Shown here: in pieces, positions 7,562-16,200 of the stretch
Layout: each line of letters begins with the position of its first letter
Numbering within the stretch: the stretch's first letter is position 1
DNA from: a candidate division Hyd24-12 bacterium UBA5074
GTDB taxonomy: Bacteria; Fermentibacterota; Fermentibacteria; Fermentibacterales; Fermentibacteraceae
Reading direction: 5' to 3'
NCBI GenBank assembly: GCA_002414865.1
Contig: DIAQ01000047.1
Coordinates: forward strand, 47,871-72,217
DNA length: 24,347 bases
Program-made: the position numbers and the translations under genes
Notes under the pieces: generated by a model
Told to the model about the DNA's origin: nothing
What the model saw: the letters and a program-made list of their open reading frames with translations, nothing else
The model's database searches: none

Positions 7562-9612
7562 GCGGCAAGGTCCTCCTCGCGTCCGTGCTGGCAGCGATCT
7601 GCGCGGTCTATGTCCTCCTGCTCGCCCCGCCGCTGTCCCTCTTCGACTATGAGGTGGCGCAGTGGGAGATCCTCTCGGAGGGTCTCGTGGCCCCATTCAC
7701 CTTCGACGTGCCGCTCGCGGGGACCGAGCTGGAGCAGAGGCGCAGCGAGACGAGGGAGTCCGTTCCCGTCTACCTCCAGTACGACGCCGAGGCCTGGCCC
7801 GTCCTCGAAGCTTCGCTCGGGCGGAAGCTCGATTCCCTGGGCAGCGACTCGGCCTTTTCAGCCGGGCTGCTGCGCGAGCTGGCTTCGATGTACGACAAGG
7901 GCGTCGTGGACATGGAGGGGCTGAGAGGCTCCTATTCCTCCTCCACGGCAGTCCTCCGGAGGAACTCCTCGGATACGGGCGAGACACCGCTGGGCAGCCT
8001 CAACATCCACGGGCTCGAAGAGGTGTCGGCAGCCTTCTCGTCGATGCTCGGCGGGAATTCCTTCGGCCGCTCCGGCGACTCGTCCCTCATCGCACTCCTG
8101 TCCGCCAACGTGGTGCCCGACGACCCGAGGAGGGAGCAGTCCGTCGAGGAGGCCCTTGCCTCCATGAGCGCGGTCGACACGATCATCGTCGCCGGCGACA
8201 CCCTGGTGCCGCCCGGCGGGATAGTCACGGGGACGACGCTCCGGTACCTGTCGGCCCTGAGATCGTCCGGGAATTCCGATCTCGCGGGCAGGCAGGTCAG
8301 GTACCGCGTGGGCCGCACCGCCCTGCTCGTCGGGCTGATGGCCCTCGGAGCCGTCTACGTGCGTAACAGCATGAAGGAGTCGCGATCCACGACGACGAGG
8401 CTCCTGCTCCTCGGGACGATCTGGCTCGGGGCCTTCCTTGCGACCGGACTCGCATGGTTCGTTCTCAGGCACCTCTACAGGGGGTCATTCGCGACATTCG
8501 TCACATTCGGCGCAGCGATGACGGCCATCTTCTTCCACAGGCGACATGCCGCCGCATTCTCGTTCCTGTTCGCCGCCGCGGTGGCGGCCGGGCAGCCCCA
8601 TCCCTACTCCAGCCTCCTCGTGGGGACCATCTCTGGCACCCTGGCGGGATTCGCCGCGTGGGACCTCAGGAGGCGCAGCAGCATCCCCACCGCAGCGGCC
8701 CTGGCCTCCGCAGGCGGACTCGCGGTGGTGGCCGCGTGCTGGTTCCTCGACCTCGGGATGGTGGGCACCCCGCTCTGGATCAGCGCTATCGAGGCGATCC
8801 TCGCCCCCATCGCCGGCCTGGGCCTGGCGAGCTCCCTGGTGCAGCCCTTCGAGAGGATCTTCGGAGTGAGCACAGTCCTCGCGATCGGAGAGGCGAGGAA
8901 CAGGAACCACCCGCTCCTGCGCGAGCTCAGCCAGTGGGCGATGGGCACCTGGCAGCATTCTCAGGAGGTGGCCGATCTCGCAGCCGAGGCTGCCAGGGCG
9001 ATCGAAGCGGATGCCGAGCTGGCAGAGGCGGGAGGCCTGTTCCACGACGTGGGCAAGCTGGCCGAGCCGCGCTATTTCATCGAGAACCTGCCGCACCTCG
9101 CAGGCGGCAATCCGCACGATTCCCTGCCCCCTTCGGAGAGCGTCCGCAAGGTCGTCTCCCATGTCGCGGAGGGTGTGAGGCTCGCGAGGAAGTTCCACGT
9201 GCCCTCGCCAATCGTGGACATCATCGCGCAGCATCATGGGACCACATGCGTCAAGAGCTTCTTCGAGAAGGCGAAGCAGGCCGCGCCGGCACCCGACGCT
9301 GTTCCCCGCCGCGACTACAGCTACCCGGGCCCCCTTCCCCAGACAAGGGAAGCCGCGCTCGTGATGCTGGCTGATGCCGTGGAGTCCGCCACCAAGAATC
9401 TCACCGAGGCGGACAGGGGCGATCTCGAGCAGATCATCACCAGGGTGCTCGAGGACAAGGACAGCGACGGGCAGCTCGACATGTGCTCGATCACCAGGGG
9501 CAATCTGAAATCCATCAGGGATGCCTTCCTGCAGGTGCTCCAGGGCCGCTTCCACGAAAGGGTGCGTGACTACCCCATTGGGCCTGACCCTCAGCATAGA
9601 ACTGCTCGCTGA
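7558..9612 (+). CDS. pgpH: PgpH-type 7TM-HD phosphodiesterase (c-di-AMP hydrolase family)
   Basis: A 684-residue membrane protein of the 7TM-HD family. Characterised members such as Listeria PgpH hydrolyse cyclic di-AMP. Residues 5-23 form the first membrane helix, about 25-245 an extracytoplasmic 7TMR-HDED-like domain, about 250-430 a bundle of further membrane helices, and about 450-670 a cytoplasmic HD domain. The catalytic set is visible: His467 (TWQHSQEVADLA), GGLFHDVGK with His496 and Asp497, the SHVAEGV histidine near 535, and HHG at 559-561, with a downstream LADAVES aspartate near 606. The start ATG overlaps the phoH stop. The phoH-pgpH-ybeY order is conserved widely. No diadenylate cyclase gene is in this window, so the partner enzyme must be elsewhere. 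Confidence 0.93.
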
Positions 9613-9973
9613 ACACCCCGGGTTCGACCCCGACCTCCTGGGCGCGGTCCTCTCGCGCTGCCTCTCGGGCAGCATCGAGTTGGTGCTGGCCGACCCCGGC
9701 TACATGAGGGTCATGAACAGGCGGTTCAGGCACATCGACAGGCCCACGGACGTCCTCACATTCGACATGTCCGATCCCGGAAGCGGAGAGCCCGAAGGGG
9801 TCATATACTTGGACTGCAGACTTTTCCCGCCGCTGGAGGAGATCGTCGAGAGGGTCCTCCACGGCTATCTCCACCTGTGCGGGCGCACTCATGATACCTG
9901 CGAGGACTCCGAGGAGATGGCGCGCGAAGTGGACGACCTCATGGTGCGATGCGGGCTGGAGCCCCGGCGATGA
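9566..9973 (+). CDS. ybeY: Endoribonuclease YbeY (rRNA maturation factor)
   Basis: A single-domain, zinc-dependent endoribonuclease involved in 16S rRNA 3'-end maturation and late 70S quality control. The family signature H-x3-H-x5-H is present as HGYLHLCGRTH (His99, His103, His109), followed by acidic SEEM. The upstream RFRHIDRPTDVLTFDM block is also typical. The usual GYDH is GRTH here, but all three metal ligands are kept. The start is taken as GTG at 9566, which has GAAAGGG a few bases before it and gives 135 residues. A start further upstream would add residues unlike the family. It overlaps the end of pgpH by 47 bases and the next gene by 4 (ATGA). Confidence 0.9.
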   Translation: MTTPLGLTLSIELLAEHPGFDPDLLGAVLSRCLSGSIELVLADPGYMRVMNRRFRHIDRPTDVLTFDMSDPGSGEPEGVIYLDCRLFPPLEEIVERVLHGYLHLCGRTHDTCEDSEEMAREVDDLMVRCGLEPRR

Positions 9974-11193
9974 GCGGCCTCTGGGTGCTCGTCCCCGGGT
10001 TCGCCCTCCTCGCCGTGGCGAACGCGATGCGGGCTGCGCTGCCCGAGAGGCTCACCGACGCAGGTCGAGATCCCTCGGAGAGGCGCAAGGCCGCGGCGGT
10101 CAACCTGCGGGTGATATGGCTCGCGAGGCTGACGGCCCTCCTGGCCTGCGGAGCCGGCGCTGTCATGTCGGCCGGCGGAGATGCCCTGCCGCCTTCGATC
10201 CCGCGCTGGGCCGCATTCCTCGTGCTCCTGCTCCTCGTGCTGTTCCTGGGAGAGCTGCTGCCTTCGCGTATCGGCCACACCCATCCCGCCTCCACGGTCA
10301 GGAACCTCGGGCTGCCGTTCAGGATCCTGGAAATCGTCTTCTATGTCCCTGTCCGCATACTCCTCGGGAGACCCTCTCCTGACGATCCCGCCTCCGAATG
10401 GGCGTTCACGCCCCCGGACTTCCTGTGGCTCGAGCAGAGGTACGAGAAGGACGGCGGAGAGGATCTCGGCCAGGAGCGCGAGCTGATGGAGGGCATCGTC
10501 GATTTCTCGGACAAGATCGTCCGCGAAGTCATGGTGCCCAGGATAGACATGGTCTGCATGGAGCTGCGCGACGACCTCGACTCCGTCCTCGCCGAAGTCC
10601 TCAGAGCGGGTCACTCGAGGATCCCCGTCTATAGGGAGCGCATCGACGACATCGTCGGCGTCCTGTATGCGAAGGACCTCCTGAAGTTCGTGGCGGGGCC
10701 CGGAGCGGGGGCCTTCGCGATGGACGGCATGCTGAGACAGGCCTATTTCGTCCCCGAGTACAAGCGCATCGACGACCTCTTCCGCGAGTTCCAGAAGCAC
10801 CGCATCCACATGGCGATCGTCGTCGACGAGTACGGCGGCACCGCCGGGCTCGTGACCATGGAGGACATCGTCGAGGAGGTGTTCGGGGAGATACTCGACG
10901 AATTCGACGACTCCCAGGCGCCCCTGGTGCAATCCCTCGGGCTGGGCGTCTACAGGATCGACGCCATGCTCCCCGTGGATGACCTAAACGAAATGCTGGA
11001 CACTGATTTCGACGCCGGGGACGTCGAGACCGTGGGCGGGCTGGTCTATTCCACCCTGGGCCGCATCCCGCGTCCGGGCGACCAGGTGAGCCTGGGGAGC
11101 TTCACGTTCACCGTCGAGAAGGTCCGGGCCCAGAGGATCCTTCTCCTGAAGGTCTCGAAGGCGGCTGCGGCCGATCAGGCGCCGGGGCAGTGA
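9970..11193 (+). CDS. CorC/HlyC-like CBS-pair membrane protein
   Basis: A 407-residue protein of the hemolysin C/CNNM-related family, often described as magnesium/cobalt efflux related although direct transport evidence varies. The N-terminus has hydrophobic segments near 3-20, 48-68, 80-98 and 115-133, shorter and more diverged than a typical DUF21 domain. Then come two CBS domains: about 186-245, opening with REVMVPRIDMV and containing HSRIPVY, and about 254-310, with IVVDEYGGTAGLVTMEDI. A C-terminal CorC_HlyC domain follows at about 318-396. CBS pairs typically bind adenine nucleotides. The ATG at 9970 overlaps the ybeY stop (ATGA). A ybeY-corC neighbour pair is also known from proteobacteria (ybeZ-ybeY-ybeX). 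The stop overlaps recO by GTGA. Confidence 0.92.
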   Translation: MSGLWVLVPGFALLAVANAMRAALPERLTDAGRDPSERRKAAAVNLRVIWLARLTALLACGAGAVMSAGGDALPPSIPRWAAFLVLLLLVLFLGELLPSRIGHTHPASTVRNLGLPFRILEIVFYVPVRILLGRPSPDDPASEWAFTPPDFLWLEQRYEKDGGEDLGQERELMEGIVDFSDKIVREVMVPRIDMVCMELRDDLDSVLAEVLRAGHSRIPVYRERIDDIVGVLYAKDLLKFVAGPGAGAFAMDGMLRQAYFVPEYKRIDDLFREFQKHRIHMAIVVDEYGGTAGLVTMEDIVEEVFGEILDEFDDSQAPLVQSLGLGVYRIDAMLPVDDLNEMLDTDFDAGDVETVGGLVYSTLGRIPRPGDQVSLGSFTFTVEKVRAQRILLLKVSKAAAADQAPGQ

Positions 11194-11942
11194 GGCTCTC
11201 GACTCCCGCCTGGATCCTCCGGCGGATCAGGTTCAGCGAATCCTCCCTCATCCTCACCCTGTACTCCCTCGACTACGGCAGGATGTCCGCGATGGCCAAG
11301 GGGGCCCTGCGCCCGGGAAGCCCCTTCTCGGGATCGCTGGAGGTCTTCTCGGCGATCGAGGCATGCTTCTCCAGGCGCGAGGGCCGGGAGCTGGACACGC
11401 TCACCGAGGCCTGCGTCGCGGAGCCTTCCGCCCCGCTGCGCTCCGACCCCCTTGTGTTCGCCTTCGCGAGCCTCTGGAGCGAATGGGCCATGAACATGCT
11501 CCAGGGGGGGGAGCCCTCGCAGCCGGCCTTCCACCTCCTGGGCGACGGGTTCCGGCTCCTCGGCTCGGGGGCTCCCGGCTGGCCGGTGATCTGCTCGGGC
11601 GTCGAGAAGCTGCTGAGGATAGCCGGACTGAGGCTCGAGGCCGATGATTGCACCCGTTGCGGCCGCCCCGCACTCGAGTCCACTTCCTGGAACCATGTCT
11701 CAGGTGGCATAGTCTGTGCTTCGTGCGCCGGCCCGGGTGACCTCACCCTCGCGCCGGGGCTTGTACTGTTCCTGCGAAGGTCTCAGAAGGCCCCGCTGGA
11801 AGCGGTCTCGCGGACCCGCCTGTGGAAGGGCGGGTTCCGACAGTGCCACGATCTATTGCGTGACTTCGCCGAGGCTCACGTCCAGGGAAGGCTGCGCTTC
11901 CGGTCGCTGGCGGTGCTGGAGGATATGCAAAATGCCCGATGA
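11190..11942 (+). CDS. recO: DNA repair protein RecO
   Basis: A 250-residue recombination mediator that, with RecR, helps load RecA on SSB-coated gaps. The N-terminus (LSTPAWILRRIRFSESSLI...) fits the RecO OB-fold with the conserved S-E-S motif and YG.M...AKGA stretch. A zinc finger is formed by Cys154, Cys157, Cys176 and Cys179 (CTRC and CASC), as in the Deinococcus and Firmicutes forms but absent in E. coli RecO. The helical C-terminal part is present and length is normal. The start is GTG at 11190, overlapping the preceding stop as GTGA. The 3' end overlaps glyS by 11 bases. Recombination partners recR and recF are not in the window. Confidence 0.9.
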   Translation: MRLSTPAWILRRIRFSESSLILTLYSLDYGRMSAMAKGALRPGSPFSGSLEVFSAIEACFSRREGRELDTLTEACVAEPSAPLRSDPLVFAFASLWSEWAMNMLQGGEPSQPAFHLLGDGFRLLGSGAPGWPVICSGVEKLLRIAGLRLEADDCTRCGRPALESTSWNHVSGGIVCASCAGPGDLTLAPGLVLFLRRSQKAPLEAVSRTRLWKGGFRQCHDLLRDFAEAHVQGRLRFRSLAVLEDMQNAR

Positions 11943-13251
11943 AGAGCTGATGAAGAAGCTGGTCTCCCTGTGCAAGCGGCTGGGGTTCGTCTATCAGTCC
12001 GGCGAGATCTATGGAGGTCTCCAGTCCGCCTGGGACTACGGGCCGCTGGGCGTCGAGCTCAAGAGGAACATCGAGAATTCCTGGTGGAACGCCATGGTCA
12101 GGACGAGGAACGACGTGTACGGGGTGGACACCGCCATCATCACGCATCCCGAGGTCTGGCGCGCCTCCGGCCATGTCGAGCATTTCCACGATCCACTCGT
12201 GGACTGCAGATCCTGCAAGGCGCGGTTCAGGGCCGACCAGGTCGAGGGGCGGACCTGCCCCGACTGCGGCGGCGAGCTCACCGAGCCCCGCGACTTCGGC
12301 CTGATGTTCAAGACCTTCATGGGCCCCGTCGAGGACGAGGCGGCTGTGGCCTTCCTGAGGCCCGAGACCTGCCAGACGATCTTCGCCGACTTCCGCAACA
12401 TCGTGAACTCGATGCGCCCGGGGCTGCCCTTCGGGGTTGCCCAGATCGGCAAGGCCTTCAGGAACGAGATCACGGCGAGGAACTTCATCTTCAGGTCGCG
12501 CGAGTTCGAACAGATGGAGATGGAGTACTTCTGCAGGCCGGGAGACGCCGCGCAGCTCATGGAGTACTGGATCTCGGAAAGGCTCTCCTGGTACGCGAAG
12601 CTGGGCATCAGGCCGTCGAACCTCAGACTGCGCCCCCACGGGCAGGCCGAGCTGGCTCACTACGCCTCCGCGTGCACGGACATCGAGTACACGTTCCCGT
12701 TCGTGCAGGGCGGGTACGGGGAGCTCGAGGGCATCGCCTGCAGGACCGACTACGACCTGAAGGCGCACATGGCGGCAAGCGGGCAGGACCTCACCTTCAT
12801 CGACCAGGCCGCAGGCGAGAAGGTCGTGCCCCACGTCATCGAGACCTCGGGGGGGGTCGGCCGCACGTTCCTCGCGGTGCTGCTCGACAGCTACTACGAG
12901 GATGTCATCGAGGGCCGCGAGAGGGTGGTCCTGCGCCTCTCGCCCGAGCTCGCCCCGGTCAAGCTCGCCATCCTCCCGCTCTCGAGGAAGCTCGAGCCCG
13001 AAGCTCTTGCCGTCGCTGACATCCTGCGGCCGCTGTGGCCTGCGGAATTCGACGTGACAGGCTCGATAGGGAAGCGCTACCGCAGGATGGACGAGATAGG
13101 AACACCCTTCTGCATCACCTACGACTTCGATTCCCAGCAGGATGCGTCGGTGACGATACGCGAGAGGGATTCTCTCGGGCAGATCCGCGTGCCCGTGGAA
13201 AGGCTCGTCGAAGTCCTGTCGGGGATATTCGCCCGGGGCTGGCCCGACTAG
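11932..13251 (+). CDS. glyS: Glycyl-tRNA synthetase, single-chain homodimeric type
   Basis: A 439-residue class II synthetase charging tRNA-Gly, of the alpha2 type found in Thermus, Mycobacterium, archaea and eukaryotes rather than the alpha2beta2 GlyQ/GlyS type. Visible features are YGPLGVELKRNIENSWW near the N-terminus, a zinc-type CxxC pair (Cys92/Cys95 and Cys109/Cys112), motif 2 around FRNEI at 176-180 with EFEQMEMEYF after it, motif 3 as GGVGRTFLAVL near 307-317, and a C-terminal anticodon-binding domain from about 340. The start is ATG at 11932, with GGAGG 9 bases upstream inside recO; the longer open frame before it is only recO in another frame. It is the last gene of the phoH operon and its stop codon is shared, tail to tail, with the gene at 13248. 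Confidence 0.96.
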   Translation: MPDEELMKKLVSLCKRLGFVYQSGEIYGGLQSAWDYGPLGVELKRNIENSWWNAMVRTRNDVYGVDTAIITHPEVWRASGHVEHFHDPLVDCRSCKARFRADQVEGRTCPDCGGELTEPRDFGLMFKTFMGPVEDEAAVAFLRPETCQTIFADFRNIVNSMRPGLPFGVAQIGKAFRNEITARNFIFRSREFEQMEMEYFCRPGDAAQLMEYWISERLSWYAKLGIRPSNLRLRPHGQAELAHYASACTDIEYTFPFVQGGYGELEGIACRTDYDLKAHMAASGQDLTFIDQAAGEKVVPHVIETSGGVGRTFLAVLLDSYYEDVIEGRERVVLRLSPELAPVKLAILPLSRKLEPEALAVADILRPLWPAEFDVTGSIGKRYRRMDEIGTPFCITYDFDSQQDASVTIRERDSLGQIRVPVERLVEVLSGIFARGWPD

Positions 13252-16200
13252 GGCTCGCCTTCGCTCGAGACCCGCTGGCTCAGCAGCAGGCCTGCAAGGG
13301 TGGCGAAGGACTTGAAGAGCTGGGAGAGGCTCCTGGGGAGATTGTCGGTTCCGCGCCACGCCGCCAGGAGCTGGCCTCCGCCCTCCAGCCTCACCGACAG
13401 GCCGTAGAACATCCAGTCGGTGCTCATGCCCTCCGAAGGCCTTCCCGGCGGCCCCGGCGCTATGTCCCTCAGACCTCGCGCGGCCTCGGGCAGGCCGAGG
13501 CTCACCGATTCGCCAGTGGAAGGGACGAGCGAGAGGTACTCGCACCTCAGCGCGTTCCTCGTCTCGTCGGCGATGTCCCGGGGGCTCAGGTCGATCGTGG
13601 ACAGCAGCCTCAGGGCCGACTGGGAGATGTGCTGGTCCCATCCCGGATCGCCCGTGTCGAGCAGGGAGACGGCAGTCCTGTCCGTGAATGTGCTCGCCAT
13701 CGTGGGGTTCCAGAGGGTGCTGCGGTCGCGACCCTTGCGCTTGCTCTCGTAGAGGGCGATGTCGGCCCTGCGCACCAGGAGCTCGGCAGCCTCGCCGTGC
13801 ACCGGGGAAACCGAGATCCCGATGCTGACCGTGACCGGCCGTCGATCGGGTCGCAGGAGGGTGGTCCCCACCTTCTGACGTATCCTCTCCGCGACGGCCG
13901 AGGCGTTCTTCTCCGAGGCGCCCGGGAGGATGATCCCGAACTCCTCGCCCCCCAGCCTGCCGAGGATGTCGTTGGGACGCACGGTTCCCAGGACGGCGTC
14001 CGAGAAGGCCTTCAGCACCCTGTCGCCCTCGCGGTGGCCGAACGAATCGTTCACGGACTTGAAGAAGTCGAGGTCCATCATCAGAACGGCCAGGGGCCTC
14101 TCCCTCGTGACCGTGCCGGATGCGAGCGCCTCCTTCAGCCTGTGCAGCCAGATGGCGCTTATCGTCGCGCCCGTGAGGCTGTCGTGCTGCGTCTGCATCT
14201 CCAGCTCACGCAGCGCCATGGAGGCTGATATCTGGCGGGAGAAGCACATGAGGATGCCCTCCCGGCCTGCCGCCAGGGTGTTGAACGGCGAATCGACTTC
14301 GACCACGAGGTAGTGCCCGTCCGAAGCGCTGTCGGAGGGTCTGCGCCTCTCCGCGGCATGAAGGGCGGTATGCGTGCGGCCGAGAGGGACCGCATGCAGG
14401 AATCTGCTGCCGAAGGGCGTCCTCCCGAAGTTCTCGACCAGGAAGTGCCTCCCTCCGCAGGACATGGCAGCCTCCAGCATCTCCGGCGATGGAGGCAGGG
14501 CGGATCCGTACCCCCTGCTCTCGACGATGGAGGCGTTGCCGTCCTCTATCGTGAGGATCGCCACGCGGCTGGCTTCGGAGAAGCTGTTAAGCATCTCCAG
14601 CCCCCAGCTGGTGTCGGAGCGGAGTGTCATGTCCTCGCGCACCGCCCCGGGCATCCGGAGGTCCGCGCCGACGCCCCGGACCTTCTCCTCCAGGGAGTCC
14701 CTCAGCTTCTCCAGGGGCGAGGAGGAGAAGGAGCCTTCCTCCAATATGGCGGCCCTTCGCTCGAGGAGGTCGGGCCGGCGCGCGAAGCGCTCGCGGACTG
14801 CCGCAGGTATCTGGCCTTCCACGTGCCGGTCCAGCTCCTCCAGCAGGATGGCAATGGATGCGGTGCGGCGGGGGTTGTCCCCCGGATCTATCCTCCGGCG
14901 GACCCTGAGGATCATCCAGACCAGGAACAGCCTGTCGAGCTGGCGCGCGACGTGCTGGGCGGAGAGCAGCGATCTGTCGGCCTCCGAGGGTCTGGCCGAG
15001 AGCAGGCCGTTCATGCACAGGCGCCATGCCGGGATGACTTCGTCGATATGTGGCCTGTATAGCTCCGCCAGCGCCGAGCCGAGTATACGGGCCGGCGATT
15101 CGAGACCTCTGGCCGCAGCCTCCAGGGCCAGGTAGAGGCCCGCCGGCACAAGCTCCCCCCTCGAAGATCCTCTGATGGAGGCGGCCACCCTCGACACGGC
15201 CTCCGAAGGGTCCTCACCGGAGCTGAAGGCGTCCAGCAGGGCCTTCGTCCCAGGCAGGAACACATCCGCCGATCCGGGGCAGATTTCGGCGCCTGTCTGG
15301 AACTCCATCATCGCCCTGTACCAGTTCGCGTGGGCCGCCTCCTCCGGGGATCCGGCCCACCCCGCCGAGTCGAGCTGCGCGGCTGTCGCCGCCGCCCTCG
15401 AGAACTGCAGCGATCTCACATAAAGACCCAGGAGCCTTCCGAGGGCGAAAACCCTGTATCCGGAGTTCCCTGCCGCCGCCGCCCTCTCCGACACGAGGTT
15501 CAGGGCGACGATCATCTTCCTCACGGTATGGCCGGGCAGCCTCTCCTGACAGAGGACGAGCGAGCTCAGGATCTCGACTTCGGAGAGGTGGTCGGAACGG
15601 TTTTCGGCAAGCAGGAGCGCCCGCTCGAGGGAGGCGGCGGCCGCGGAGAGCTCCCCGAAGGCCATGAGGGCCTGGCCGCGGCACCAGTCGTAGGTCTGCC
15701 TGCCCGATGGGCCTGCCAGCGGCAGCAGCGGGGCTGCGTGCTGGAGCAGCGTGAGCGCCTCCTGGGTGTTCCCCGCCTGGGCCTGGATGACCGCGGCCCA
15801 GGAGTCGATCCCGATGGCCGTCTCGGGGCGCAGGTCGCTCACGCCGGCCGTCGAGATCCCGGCAAGCCTGTTCGCGAGGTCTCCCGTGCGGCCTGCGGCC
15901 TGGGCCACCCTCAGCGCGGAGGCCAGCACCGAGGGCGCGAACTCGCAGATGCCTCCCTGCTGGCAGTGGGTGATCGCCTCGTCGAGGTGCGCCATCGCCG
16001 AGTCGTAGTCCTTCTCCACGAAGTCGATCTCGCCGAGCCTGGCTGAGACAAGGGCGATGTCCTGGTGCTCGGAGAAGACGGTCATCCAATGGTCGAGGAA
16101 CGCCCGGAACGCCGTCACGTCGAGACGCTGTATGCGGCAGGGCTCCACCGCCAGGAGGATGCTCCGCGCCTGCGACGGCGAGAGGGCCTCCGGAGGGAGG

